From contig JAIXQP010000023.1 in assembly GCA_027485675.1 (NCBI GenBank), positions 1 to 64,000 of the forward strand: 64,000 bases of DNA, in the 5' to 3' direction. The translations under genes and the position numbers were made by a program. Under the pieces are notes generated by a model. The model saw nothing but the letters and a program-made list of their open reading frames with translations. It made no database searches and was not told the DNA's origin. Shown piece by piece: positions 8,667-18,900 of this stretch. How positions within the stretch are numbered: position 1 is the first letter of the stretch; every line of letters begins with the position of its first letter. This DNA comes from Terriglobales bacterium. GTDB taxonomy: Bacteria; Acidobacteriota; Terriglobia; Bryobacterales; Bryobacteraceae.

Positions 8667-10127
8667 TTACGGCGTCGCGCCCAATTCGCGCAACAGGCGC
8701 AACGCCGGTTCGAGATCGGGCTCATAGCGCAGCGCCTGGCGCAACGCGGCAATCGCTTTCTCCCGCTCTCCGCTCCGCGACAACGCGACCGCTAAATTCA
8801 TCCGCGCCCCCGTCATCGCCGGGCTGCGCTTCAGCGCGGCCTCCCACAGCGCAATCGCCTCCGCCGTTCTCCCCCGCTTGATCCTATATATGGCGAGGTT
8901 CACCGCCGCCGCCGGATGGTCCGGCTCGATGGCGACGATCTGCTCACACAGCGCCATCGCCTGCTCCTCCTGCCCCATGCGGTCATGGAACTGCGCCAAC
9001 TGCGCCATCACCGCGACATCACGCGGCGCCTTTTGCAATCGTTCAAACGCTTCTCGCCGCACCGCCGGTTCGGTCATCGCCGCGATCGCGTAGCCGAGCG
9101 CCGTCTCTCGCTCTTGAGCGGGAGCGGGAAGAAACGGACGCAGGGCTCGCTTCGCCACCGGCGCGGCCGGCGGCCGCTTCTCGCGCGGAATCGAATGATC
9201 GGTGAAGGCAACATGGTCCACGCTGCGCGTCGCCCCTTTCGGCATATGGCAACTCGCGCAGTCACTCGTTGCCGCAGCCTTCGTGCAGGGCTTCTGGGCA
9301 TGACAGCTTTGGCAGCGCTGCCGATAGAATCCCGCCTTCTCCGCGGCCGCCGGTTCGCGATGCGAATCGTGGCAACTGCCGCACCAGAGCTTATCGCCGG
9401 AGGCTTGCTTGCACTTGCTGGCGGCAAGACGTTCATAGTGGCTCGTCGCGCTGAGCTCGCCCGCTTCAGCGGCATCCCAAACGAAGACGGCCAAGTGGTC
9501 GCTCAGCAAGTCGCCGGCGCGAAAGGTTCCCGCCTTCCGCGTTGCTGTCGCCACACGCGCTACCCCCGTCAAGTGACACTGAGCACATACTCCGTCCCGC
9601 CGGGCCGCCGGCAGTTTCGCGGGATGGATGATATCGGCCGCCTTGCCCGTTGCGACGTGCTTCTGCCCCGGACCATGGCAACGTTCGCAACTCACTCCTC
9701 CCTCCGGCTGCGCTCCGCTCGCGTGACACTGCAGACAAGCCGGCTCCACCGCCCGCCCCATTTGAATGGTTCGCTTGCCCTCATACCCGGGGGAGATGTC
9801 CCATTTGCCGGCGGCCGAGTAGTACGACACCGGGGCCTGAAAGAGAATCCCATCGAGCGCGAACAGGAAGCTCCGGCCGACGTTGCCCGAACCGATGAAC
9901 CATTCGAGCATCCGGCTGCCTTGCACCGGGCCCCGTTCAAACTCCATCCGGTGATCGTGGTTGATTCGGTAGGTCGCTCCGCTGGATGGATCGTGTACCG
10001 TGGCTACGGCTGTGGCGCCGGACAACTTACCGCTACTCCGCGCCATGCCGGTGGACTCATACTGCTTCACGATGGCCGGATGGCACGGAGCGCAGACGTT
10101 GGCGATGAGAAGAAGCAGTAGCGTCAC
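8667..10127 (-). CDS. Multihaem cytochrome c with C-terminal TPR domain
   Basis: 486 aa. Seven CxxCH haem-binding motifs are visible: CAPCH (12-16), CLQCH, CERCH, CAQCH, CGSCH, CQSCH and CASCH, within the first 300 or so residues. About 170 residues of tetratricopeptide repeats follow, with the usual Ala-Leu-Tyr helix pattern. The start is a GTG at 10127, bounded by an in-frame stop two codons upstream. The first haem motif comes after only about 11 residues (MTLLLLLIANV), so there is almost no room for a normal signal peptide. The protein should be periplasmic, because haem attachment happens there. It is divergent from the TonB receptor and probably co-transcribed with the downstream Gfo/Idh gene. 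It probably carries electrons; the TPR part suggests docking to a partner. Confidence 0.85.
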   Translation of the reverse strand: MTLLLLLIANVCAPCHPAIVKQYESTGMARSSGKLSGATAVATVHDPSSGATYRINHDHRMEFERGPVQGSRMLEWFIGSGNVGRSFLFALDGILFQAPVSYYSAAGKWDISPGYEGKRTIQMGRAVEPACLQCHASGAQPEGGVSCERCHGPGQKHVATGKAADIIHPAKLPAARRDGVCAQCHLTGVARVATATRKAGTFRAGDLLSDHLAVFVWDAAEAGELSATSHYERLAASKCKQASGDKLWCGSCHDSHREPAAAEKAGFYRQRCQSCHAQKPCTKAAATSDCASCHMPKGATRSVDHVAFTDHSIPREKRPPAAPVAKRALRPFLPAPAQERETALGYAIAAMTEPAVRREAFERLQKAPRDVAVMAQLAQFHDRMGQEEQAMALCEQIVAIEPDHPAAAVNLAIYRIKRGRTAEAIALWEAALKRSPAMTGARMNLAVALSRSGEREKAIAALRQALRYEPDLEPALRLLRELGATP

Positions 10128-10190
10128 GGGCTATCCCAAAACGAAATTCGCGAGTGCCTTCAAGATTATCGCCTTCTCAGTGGGGAGATC

Positions 10191-10206
10191 CACCGTTGCA
10201 ACGGTG
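10191..10206. promoter_or_regulatory. Perfect 16-bp palindrome, candidate operator
   Basis: CACCGTTGCAACGGTG is its own reverse complement. It lies midway between the divergent cytochrome (start 10127) and TonB receptor (start 10268) genes and contains the receptor's putative -35 TTGCAA. The size and symmetry fit a dimeric repressor such as a LacI- or GntR-type protein. No regulator gene is adjacent. Confidence 0.6.
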
Positions 10207-10224
10207 AATCAATTCGCATAGAAT
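10196..10224 (+). promoter_or_regulatory. Sigma70-type promoter of the TonB receptor gene
   Basis: -35 TTGCAA (10196-10201) and -10 TAGAAT (10219-10224) are separated by exactly 17 bp. The expected transcript has a leader of about 37 nt with GAGG (10254-10257) 10 nt before the ATG. The -35 is embedded in the 16-bp palindrome, so a bound protein would block it. Confidence 0.6.
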
Positions 10225-10267
10225 CACCCCACTTCACTCTCGCCTTTAGGCATGAGGTTTCTCATCT

Positions 10268-13200
10268 ATGAACATAAAGTCAGACCGACTGAGTCGATCG
10301 GTACTGGGGTTTCTGCTCACGGCAGCAGCTCTCAGCGCCCAAACGTTTACGGGCAATATATCCGGAACCGTAATCGATCCGGGGCAAGCAACGATTGCCG
10401 GAGCTACCGTGCGGGTCCGCAATGAAGCCACCAGCGACACACGCCAGACGGCCACGGGTGGTGACGGGCGCTACATCTTCTCCCAATTGCCGCCGGGAAA
10501 CTACGAAGTTTCCGTGGAGATGGCAGGCTTCCGCAAGAGCGTGCAGAAGAACGCGGAGCTCCGCGTGAACGCCACGTTGGAATTGAACTTCAACCTGCAG
10601 TTGGGCGAAGTGACGCAGGTGGTGGAGGTGACGGCCGGGGTGACGATGCTCGATACGCAGTCGGCCAACCGGTCGGTGACTCTGAACCAGCAGGCGGTGT
10701 TGGACCTGCCGGTGAACGCGCGAAATCCTTTTGTGCTCGTGCACGTCAACGCCGGGGTGATTGCCGTGCGCACGGGCATTTCGCAGGCGACGCAGGACCA
10801 GAACCACAACCGCTTTTCGATGAACGGCGGGCGCGGGCAGGCGGGCTTGACGCTGATTGACGGCGTGCCGGCCGCGGCGGTGGACTGGGGCGGGCTGATC
10901 GCTTCGCCGAGCGTGGATTCGGTGCAGGAAGTGAGCATTGTGCGGAACCAGTTCGACGCGCAGTTCGGCAAGTCGGACGGCGGCGCGGTGAACATGATCA
11001 CGCGCGGCGGATCGAACGCGTTCCATGGTTCGGTATTTGAGTTCCTGCGCAACGATAAGCTGGACGCCAACTCGTGGACCAATAATCGGTCCGGGTTGCC
11101 GCGGGTGCTCTTCCAGCGCAATCAGTTTGGGGCCGCGGTGGGCGGGCCGATCAAACGGTCCAGCCGCTTGTTCTTCTTTACCGCCTATGAAGGGTTGCGG
11201 CAGGGTTCGCCGGGCACGAACATTTCGAACGTGCCGACGGCGCTGCAGCGGAACGGCGACTTCTCGCAGACCTTTAACGCTAACGGCTCGCAAGCCACGA
11301 TCTTTGATCCGTTCTCGACGCGGCCGAACCCGGCTGGGGGCGGCTTCATCCGCGATGCGTTTCCGGGCAACCGGATTCCGTCGTCGATGATTGATCCGGT
11401 GTCGGCAAAGGTGATCAACCTGTTCCCTCTGCCGAATACGCAGGGCGATGCTTTCACGAACGCGCGAAACTTCGCGGCGGCGGGCAAGACGAACACCGTG
11501 AACGACCGCTTCGACCTACGCATCGATTGGGCCAAGAGTGAGAAGTGGACGCTGTTTGGCCGGTTTACGAAAGCCTGGCAGGAGAACGTGGCGCCGGTGT
11601 TTTTCGGCAACGGGGCGGACACGAACTTTTCCGACGTGAATCCGCGGCACCACGTGGTGATCGGCACGACGATTACCCCGTCGCCCACTTGGGTGATCAA
11701 CGTGCTGTTGGGTTCGGGCCGGTGGCGGGAGAATCAGATTTCGCCGTCGCAGGGCTTTAACGCGACGACCCTGGGCTTCTCGCCGCAGTTGGTTGGACAG
11801 TTCCAGGCGCAAACGATGCCCGGGTTTTCGGCACAGGGCTACGCTTCGTTGGGTAACCGGCGCTTTCTGAACGTGCCGCGCGAGACCCACAACCTGCAGG
11901 TGAATCTGACGAAAGAGTTGGGCGCTCATAGCTTGAAATTTGGCTGGTTGGGCGAGGCGGCGCGGCTGAACAACACGGACTTCAACACCCCGGCGTTTAA
12001 CTTCACGCGCGGGTTGACGTCGGGACCGACGGCGGCGATTGCGAGCTCGGTGACCGGAGACGGCATTGCGTCGATGTTGCTGGGCGTGGGGGCGAGCGGC
12101 AGTGCCCCGATCGGCATTGGCACGGCGACTGCGGCGGGCTACCACGGCATCTACTTCCAGGATTCCTGGCGCGCTAGCCGGAAGCTGACGCTGCACCTGG
12201 GCGTTCGGTGGGAGGTGCAACTGGCGCGGACCGAGCGGTTCAACCGGCAGAACAACTTCGACTTCACGGCGGCGAGTCCGCTGGCGCAACGGACCGGCCT
12301 GCCGCTGGTGGGCGGCCTAGTGTTCGTGACGCCGCAGAACCGCGGCGCGTGGGACACGGACTACAACAACCTGGCGCCGCGCTTTGGCATGGCGTACAAG
12401 ATTACAGACAAGCTCGTGTTCCGCGGCGGTTATGGGATCTTCTACCCGCAGACCGGCGGCGGTGCGAACCAAGGCTTCTCGACGACCACCGAATGGGTTT
12501 CAACGGTTGGCGCCGACGGCATCAATCCGAACCGGAACGCGCTGCTGAGCAACCCGTTTCCGAACGGCTTTAATCAGCCGGTGGGTTCGAGCCAGGGCCT
12601 GTTGACGCAGGTGGGCGACAACGTGAACGCGTTCTCGCGGCACCACCCGCTGAGCTACGTGCAGAACTTCAGTGTCGACTTCCAATACGAGATCAAACAG
12701 GGCATGGTGCTCGAAGCCGGCTACACCGGTTCGCAGAGCCGGAAGCTGCTGTTTGGCACGGGGCAGCAAGCAAACCAGATGCCGCCGGAGTTCCTCTCGT
12801 TGGGCGCCGCGCTGAATAACCCGGTGCGGAACCCCTTCTTCGGGATCATTCCGACGGGCGCTCTTTCCGGGGCGACCATTCCGCAACACCGGCTGCTGCG
12901 GCCGCATCCGCAGTTCCTCGGCGTCGGACTTTCGGGCGATACGCCGGGCGCGAGCGCGAGCTTCAACGCGCTGGTGGTCCGCTACCACTGGCAGATGGGC
13001 AAGGACCTGAACCTGCTGAGCACGTACCAATGGTCAAAGGCGATTGACAATGCGAGCGAATGGCAGGGTTGGGAGGTCGGCGACACGTTGCGGAACTACT
13101 ATGACCTGAGCGTGGACCGTTCGATCAGCGCCCACGACATTCCGCAGAGCTTCGTGAATGCGCTGGTGTACGAGATGCCGGTGGGCAAGGGACGGAAGTT

Positions 13201-13690
13201 CCTATCCGACATGCACCCGGTGGCGAATGCGGTGATTGGCGGCTGGCAGGTTTCGACGATCGTGCGGTTCTCGAGCGGCTTGCCGCTGGGCTTCACGGCG
13301 CCGAACACGCTGAGCGCTTTCGGCTTCCAGACGCAGCGGCCGAACGTGGCGGACCTGAAGGCGGCGGCGGTTTCAAACCCGACGCCGGACCGGTGGTTCA
13401 ACACGGCGGCGTTTACCGCTCCGGGCGCCTTCGAGATGGGCAACGCGCCGCGGTGGATTCCGAACATCCGGTTTGGTCCGACGAATCATGCGGATTTGGC
13501 GATTCTCAAGAACTTCCGCTGGGGCGAGCACTGGAAGGCGCAGTTCCGGGCGGAGATGTTCAACTTCACGAACACGCCGCAGTTTGGACGGGCGAGTACC
13601 AACATCGCGGATCCGAACTTCGGGGTGGTGACGGGCACGACGAACGTCGGGCCGCGAAACATCCAGTTGGGCGTCAGAATTCAGTTCTGA
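10268..13690 (+). CDS. Oar-like TonB-dependent receptor with carboxypeptidase-regulatory-like domain
   Basis: 1140 aa outer-membrane protein. A signal peptide ends near ALSAQ. A carboxypeptidase regulatory-like beta-sandwich (about 27-110; ISGTVIDPGQATIAGATV, then YIFSQLPPGNYEV) precedes a plug domain (about 120-240; NGGRGQAGLTLIDGVPA, then GGAVNMITRGGSNAFHG). A long beta-barrel ends in an aromatic C-terminus (IQLGVRIQF). This is the large receptor type expanded in Acidobacteria, thought to import oligomeric substrates such as glycans. The substrate is unknown. The neighbouring divergent cytochrome and Gfo/Idh genes suggest an oxidised sugar. Its last 10 bp overlap the convergent TPR gene. 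Confidence 0.9.
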   Translation: MNIKSDRLSRSVLGFLLTAAALSAQTFTGNISGTVIDPGQATIAGATVRVRNEATSDTRQTATGGDGRYIFSQLPPGNYEVSVEMAGFRKSVQKNAELRVNATLELNFNLQLGEVTQVVEVTAGVTMLDTQSANRSVTLNQQAVLDLPVNARNPFVLVHVNAGVIAVRTGISQATQDQNHNRFSMNGGRGQAGLTLIDGVPAAAVDWGGLIASPSVDSVQEVSIVRNQFDAQFGKSDGGAVNMITRGGSNAFHGSVFEFLRNDKLDANSWTNNRSGLPRVLFQRNQFGAAVGGPIKRSSRLFFFTAYEGLRQGSPGTNISNVPTALQRNGDFSQTFNANGSQATIFDPFSTRPNPAGGGFIRDAFPGNRIPSSMIDPVSAKVINLFPLPNTQGDAFTNARNFAAAGKTNTVNDRFDLRIDWAKSEKWTLFGRFTKAWQENVAPVFFGNGADTNFSDVNPRHHVVIGTTITPSPTWVINVLLGSGRWRENQISPSQGFNATTLGFSPQLVGQFQAQTMPGFSAQGYASLGNRRFLNVPRETHNLQVNLTKELGAHSLKFGWLGEAARLNNTDFNTPAFNFTRGLTSGPTAAIASSVTGDGIASMLLGVGASGSAPIGIGTATAAGYHGIYFQDSWRASRKLTLHLGVRWEVQLARTERFNRQNNFDFTAASPLAQRTGLPLVGGLVFVTPQNRGAWDTDYNNLAPRFGMAYKITDKLVFRGGYGIFYPQTGGGANQGFSTTTEWVSTVGADGINPNRNALLSNPFPNGFNQPVGSSQGLLTQVGDNVNAFSRHHPLSYVQNFSVDFQYEIKQGMVLEAGYTGSQSRKLLFGTGQQANQMPPEFLSLGAALNNPVRNPFFGIIPTGALSGATIPQHRLLRPHPQFLGVGLSGDTPGASASFNALVVRYHWQMGKDLNLLSTYQWSKAIDNASEWQGWEVGDTLRNYYDLSVDRSISAHDIPQSFVNALVYEMPVGKGRKFLSDMHPVANAVIGGWQVSTIVRFSSGLPLGFTAPNTLSAFGFQTQRPNVADLKAAAVSNPTPDRWFNTAAFTAPGAFEMGNAPRWIPNIRFGPTNHADLAILKNFRWGEHWKAQFRAEMFNFTNTPQFGRASTNIADPNFGVVTGTTNVGPRNIQLGVRIQF

Positions 13691-14502
13691 GGCGCAAGGG
13701 ATATTCGATACTGTTGTTCGGTACGGGCCGCGTCTTCGACGCGGCCCGTTGCTTTGTAGGCGCGGCTGAGGGGCAGGAGGAGCGTGGCGTCGGCCGGAGA
13801 TGCCGCGACGAGATGCGGGATGGCATCGGCGTGACGGCCGGCTTCGACGAGAGCGCGGCCGAGGGCGCCGCGAGCGGGGGTGAGGCTGGGGGCCAGTTCG
13901 ACGCTGCGTTCGAGCACAGCCAGGCTGGCTTCGGCGCCTTCGGTGCGGGCGAGGGTATCGCCGAATTCGTAGAGGAACTCGGCGTCGTTCGAGGACGTGG
14001 GGCGGAGGGCGGTGAAGAGGGGCCGGGCGGCGGCGCGCTTGAGGCGGCCGGCGTTGGCGGTGGCCTTGGCGGCGGCTTCGGCGTAGGTGGCGCCGGCTTG
14101 CGGGTAGCGCTTGCAGGCGGAGTAGGCATCGGCGAGTTCGGTGAGCACCTGTTCGGAGGCCTGCCAGCGCTTGGCCTTTTCGAGGATCGGGGCGGCGTCG
14201 CAGGGCCGGTGGGCTTTGAGCAGAGAGAGGCCGGCGACGAGATGGACGGGGCCGGGGGGTGGGTTCGTTTTGAGGAACTGGGCGAAGGCGAGATTGGCGT
14301 CGGCGTACTTCTTGCCGGAGTGGAGAGCGAGGGCGAGGTTGAGTTGGAGGCGGGGCTCGTTGGGGACTTGCTGGATGAGGCCGCGGTAGAGGCGTTCGGC
14401 GTCGGCGAAGCGGCCCTCGCGCATGGCGCGGGCGGCGGCGGCCGCGGGGTCTTCCTGCGCGGGGAGCAGGGCCGCGAGCAGGAGCAGGGGGAGCAACTTC
14501 AT
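13681..14502 (-). CDS. Exported TPR-repeat protein
   Basis: 273 aa. A signal peptide (MKLLPLLLLAALLPAQ) is followed by tetratricopeptide repeats through most of the length, for example ARAMREGRFADAERLYRGLIQQVPNEPRL and NLALALHSGKKYADANLAF. It probably serves as a periplasmic scaffold; no enzymatic motif is visible. The ATG at 14502 overlaps the stop of the upstream CRTAC1 gene in ATGA (14499-14502), so the two are translationally coupled and form an operon with the TonB receptor further upstream. Its 3' end overlaps the convergent receptor gene by 10 bp. Confidence 0.85.
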   Translation of the reverse strand: MKLLPLLLLAALLPAQEDPAAAAARAMREGRFADAERLYRGLIQQVPNEPRLQLNLALALHSGKKYADANLAFAQFLKTNPPPGPVHLVAGLSLLKAHRPCDAAPILEKAKRWQASEQVLTELADAYSACKRYPQAGATYAEAAAKATANAGRLKRAAARPLFTALRPTSSNDAEFLYEFGDTLARTEGAEASLAVLERSVELAPSLTPARGALGRALVEAGRHADAIPHLVAASPADATLLLPLSRAYKATGRVEDAARTEQQYRISLAPQN

Positions 14503-15956
14503 GGCTTCAATTGAATCGCACGATTCGTGGGCGTGGCAACGCGGCGGGTGCGGCCATCGGGCCAGGTGACTTCGATGTCGACCTGGGTGGCGCTGCCGAG
14601 GCCGAAGTGCAGCGGGCCGAGATAGGAGGACGCGTAGCCGGTGGCGGAGGAGACCCAGCGGGTTTGGTTGCCGATGCGGACGCGGGCGCCGACTTCGCGA
14701 ACGTCGACGCTGAGCCAGCGGCCGACGCTCTGGCAGGGATGGCGGAGGATACGGGGAGCGGCTTGGAGGGCCGTGAGGACGACGTCGAGGCAGCCGTCGG
14801 CGTTGAGGTCGGCGGCGAAGGTTCTGTTGCCTTGATAGCGGAACCAGGTGGGAGGCTCCTTGGCCTTGGCGGCGTGGCCGCCGGTTGCGGAGAGGGCGTC
14901 GCTGCGGGCGGCGAGAATGTCCTTCCAGCCGTCGTTATCGAGGTCAGCGAAGGTGATGCCCCAGCCGGCCATGGCGCGGCTTAAGGGGGCGAGGCGGCTT
15001 TTGCCGGTGGCCTCTTCGAACTCCTGGCCGAGGTTGCGGTAAAGGGGGAAGGTCTCGTCGCGGAGGGCGGTATAGACGATATCGGGGCGGCCGTCGTTGT
15101 CGTAATCCTCGGCGCTGACTCCCATGCCGGAGACGGGGTTCCCGTCTTGCGGGACGGCGATGCCGCGGTCAAAGGCGCACTCTTCGAACTGGCCCTGGCC
15201 GCGGTTGCGGAAGTAGAAGGCGGGGGCGCGGTCGTTGGTGACGTAGAGATCGATGAGGCCGTCGGCATCGAAATCAGCGGCGGCGACGGACATGCCTTTG
15301 CCTTGGTGGGCGGCGATGCCGGAGGGGGCGGAGATGTCGGTGAAGGTGCCGTCGCCGTTGTTGCGGAAGAGGGCGTTGGGTTCGGGGGCGTAGTGGCGGG
15401 GATGGCAGAAATCGGGCTTGCCGGCGACGAGGCAGACTTTTTCGGCGGCGGGGTTCCACTGGACGTAGTTGACGATGAAGAGATCGAGGTCGGCGTCGTT
15501 GTCCATGTCGCACCAGGCGGCGGCGATGGACCAGCGGCCGTGATTGTCGAGTTGGGCGGCGGTGGTGACATCCTTGAACGTGCCGTTGCCCTGGTTGCGA
15601 TAGAGGGTGACGCCGCGGAGGCCGAGGGTGAGGAGATCGGGGTGGCCGTCGTTGTTGTAGTCGGCGGCGGCGGCGCCGAGATCGTAGTGGCGGCCGGGGA
15701 TGCCGGCTTCGGCGGTGACGTTCGAGAACTGGAAATTGCCGTCGTTGCGGAGGAGCGTATTGGGGGCTTTGGGGCCGTTGGGGAGGGCGCCGCCGTTGGG
15801 GAAGAAGAGATCGAGGCGGCCGTCGTTGTTGTAGTCGAAGACGGCGATGCCGCCGGGTGTGGTGGCGGGAAGAGGCTTCTTAACGGACTCGCCGGTAACG
15901 AGGACGGGGCCCAGGGGGGCGACCGTCCAGTTACCGGCGAGGGTGAGGAACAGCAG
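14499..15956 (-). CDS. CRTAC1 / ASPIC-UnbV FG-GAP repeat protein, start codon unclear
   Basis: About 485 aa. Successive FG-GAP/VCBS repeats carry calcium-loop motifs (VFDYNNDGRLDLFF, ADYNNDGHPDLL, CDMDNDADLDLFIVN, DYDNDGRPDIVY). A C-terminal ASPIC/UnbV domain follows (VGARVRIGNQTRWVSSATGY, then LHFGLGSATQVDIEVTWPDG). The frame is open back to the receptor stop at 15990 and has coding character to its far end. No ATG, GTG or TTG occurs in frame before the ATG at 15506, which would cut off the first repeats. The best initiator is CTG at 15956, beginning LLFLTLAG, a possible short signal sequence. I chose that. An upstream sequence error would be an alternative. It is probably a secreted beta-propeller, in an operon with the upstream TonB receptor and downstream TPR protein. 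Confidence 0.7.
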   Translation of the reverse strand: MLFLTLAGNWTVAPLGPVLVTGESVKKPLPATTPGGIAVFDYNNDGRLDLFFPNGGALPNGPKAPNTLLRNDGNFQFSNVTAEAGIPGRHYDLGAAAADYNNDGHPDLLTLGLRGVTLYRNQGNGTFKDVTTAAQLDNHGRWSIAAAWCDMDNDADLDLFIVNYVQWNPAAEKVCLVAGKPDFCHPRHYAPEPNALFRNNGDGTFTDISAPSGIAAHQGKGMSVAAADFDADGLIDLYVTNDRAPAFYFRNRGQGQFEECAFDRGIAVPQDGNPVSGMGVSAEDYDNDGRPDIVYTALRDETFPLYRNLGQEFEEATGKSRLAPLSRAMAGWGITFADLDNDGWKDILAARSDALSATGGHAAKAKEPPTWFRYQGNRTFAADLNADGCLDVVLTALQAAPRILRHPCQSVGRWLSVDVREVGARVRIGNQTRWVSSATGYASSYLGPLHFGLGSATQVDIEVTWPDGRTRRVATPTNRAIQLKP

Positions 15957-15989
15957 ATTAAGGGATGACCACTTCGTCTGGTTCGGCCG

Positions 15990-18900
15990 CTAGAAAGAGT
16001 AGCGGAGGGCGAACTGGATTTGGCGGTTGGCCGCGGTGGAGGTGATGACGCCGTAGCCGGGAGTGTTCAACACGTAGCCACCCGAGCCGGGGGCGCCGAA
16101 CATGGTGTGGTTCGGGAAGTTGAAGAACTCACCACGGAGTTCGAGCGAATGACCCTCGATGATGCGGAACTTCTTGGCAATCGAGAAGTCGAAGACGCGG
16201 CGGCCGTCGTCGCGAACGATGTAGGCGCCCGCGTTGCCGAAGGTGAAGGCATCGGGCATGACGAAGGCCGAGGTGTCGAACCAGCGATCCGGCGTCCGCT
16301 GGTCGGCGGGCAGGTTCGGATTGCGGATCACGTTCGGGCGTTCCTGGGTACGGCCAACGTTCGCGCGGTCGAGACCGGTGCGGACGTTGGAGGGCGTGCC
16401 GGACTGCCATTGCACGATACCTTCAACGGCCCATCCACCGAGGACGCCATCGACGAAGCGGTTCCAATCGCCGCCAAAGGCGCGGCCACGGCCGAAGGGC
16501 AGATCGTAGACATAGCCCATTTTGAAAGCGTGGGCGATGTCATAGGAGCAGCGGGACCAATCGGCGCGGAGGTTGAAGATGTCCTGGTACTTGCCTTCGG
16601 CGAGCGAGGACTGGTTGTCCATGCACTTGCCCCAGGTGTAGTTGGCGAGGACGGTCAAGCCTTTGCTGAAGCGCTTGTTGGCTTTGACCTGGAGGGCGTT
16701 GTACTCGGAGTTGAACATGTTCTCGCCACCGTCCATGTTGCCTGCGAAGCCCGCGGCGGCCAGGCGGCGCCGGGGATCGATGGGGCCAGGGCCCGGGGTG
16801 AAGGCGTTGTTCAGGCCGTAGTAGCCGATCTGCTTCTTGTTCGAAGAACCGACGTAGCCGACGTCGAGGGTCATATCCTGCTGGATCTGGCGCTGGACGA
16901 AGAGGTTCCACTGCATGGAGTAGGGCGTGCGGTTGTTGGGGTTCTGGGGCCAGCCGCCGATGGCCTGCGTCGAGCCGAAGCCGGGGCCGGGCTGGTTGAT
17001 GCTGTACTCCGGCACGGCGCCGCGGTTGAAGCTGATTTCCTGCTGCGGCAGGTAGGGCCAGAACTTGCGGAGGTCGTTGATCTCCTGCATGAACGTGGTG
17101 TTGTAGAAGACGCCGGCGCCCATGCGGATCACGGTCTTCGAGTTCGCCTGGTAGGCGATGCCGAGGCGGGGGGCGAAGTTGTTCATGTCATTCCGCATGA
17201 GCGAGCGGCCGTAACCAAGGGTTTTGGCGGGGGCGTTGTCGCGGAGCGGGTTGGTGCCGGCCCACAGGAGTTCGGCGCCGTAGACGCCCTGGGCGTCGCG
17301 GGTGATGACGAGGTTGCCGAGAGCGTTGTTGGTATCCCAGGGGCGGATGCCGGACTCCCAGCGGATGCCGAGGTTAACGGTGAGGCGGTCGGTGACGCGC
17401 CAGTCATCCTGGAAGAAGGCTTCGCCGTAGGGTTGGCGGGCGAAGAGGCGGGGGATGCTGAAGCCGCGGCGGATGTAGCTGGGGTAGCCGAGGAGCATCG
17501 TCGCCAGGGCGTTGCCTTGCGAGGGGTTCAGGTCGTCCGCGGTGAGGGAGGTCCAGAACTGGGCGTCGCCGTTGGTGGGGTTCGAGTAGGCCGCGTCCAT
17601 GGCGCGCCACGTGAAGCCGCCGCCCATCTTGAACGAGTGCCGGCCCATGACCATAGAGAGCTTGCCGTTGGTCTGGTGGTTCTTGTCCATGATGGTTTCG
17701 CCGCCGCCGCCGCCCGCCGCCAGGTAGCCTTGGGGCGAGAAGCTGGGGAGAGTGCCGCAGAGCGCTTCTTTGTCGAAGATCTGCACGCCGCCGGCATCGA
17801 GGACGCCCGAGCGGGTGATGCCGTTGCGGAAGACCGGGCAGCCGGGGTTATCGGGGCTGTTGTAGCCGTACTTGACTTCGAGCACGGTGGAGGGGCTGAT
17901 GATGTTGTTCCAGCCGAGGCCCCAGTTGCGAACGTCGTAGCGGTTCTCGCTGACGAAGAGGGCGGAGGCCGACGGAACGGTTTGGCCGACGCGCTGTTCG
18001 AGCATGCGGCCCCAGATGATGTTCTTGTCGTTGATGGTGTGGTCAACGCGGAGGACGATCATGTCGCGGTCGATGCCCTGGCCTTCGGTCTGGAGGAAGT
18101 TGTTGACGAGGCCGGGGCGGTTGGGCAGCGGATGGAGCGTGTCGATGGTGCGCCGCATGCCCTGGTTGATGCGGTTGGCGGGGATGATATTGCCGGGGAA
18201 GAGTTGGCGCACGATGCGGCCCTGCGCGTCGAGTTGGCCGGTGAGGGGATCGTAGATCCGCTGCGTGATGCCGCTGAAGTTGCCAGCCCGCATCTCGGGG
18301 GTGGGGACAGTGCTCTGAGCGGTCTGGCCGCGGCGGAGGCGGAAGCCTTCCCAGCCGAGGAACCAGAAGGTCTTCTCGCGGCCGTTGTAGATCTTGGGCA
18401 GCATGACCGGGCCGCCGATGGCGAGGCCGTACTGATTCTGACGGAAGGGCACCTTGCCGCGGCCTTGCTTGTTGGCGAAGAACTCGTTGGCGTCGAACTT
18501 ATCGTTGCGGACGAAGGAGTAGAGCGAGCCGTGGAGGTCGCGGGTGCCGGACTTGATGGAGACGTTGACGTTGGCGCCGGCGGAGCGGCCGTACTCGGCC
18601 GAGTTGCCCGTGGCGACGCGGAACTCCTGGATGGCGTCCATGGGCGGGGAGCCGCCGGGCGAGTTCATGAACATCATGTTGTTGTCGACACCGTCGAGGG
18701 TGTAGTTGTTGTCCTGGGTGCGCTGGCCGTTGACGGAGACCATCTGCGCGCCGGAGAGGCCGCCGCGGCCCTGGCTGCGCTGGATGTCGCTCGTGCCGGG
18801 CATCAGAACGAGCAGGCGCGTATAGTTGCGGCCGTTAACGGGGATGCGGGCGAGTTGTGACTGCGAGATGACGCCGCCGACGGAGGCTTCCTGCGTCTGC

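Noticed and set aside
16020-18860. A 946-codon plus-strand open frame
   Set aside because: It is antisense to the TonB receptor, Ala/Gly/Glu/Val-rich, and has no domain pattern. It reflects third-position GC bias.
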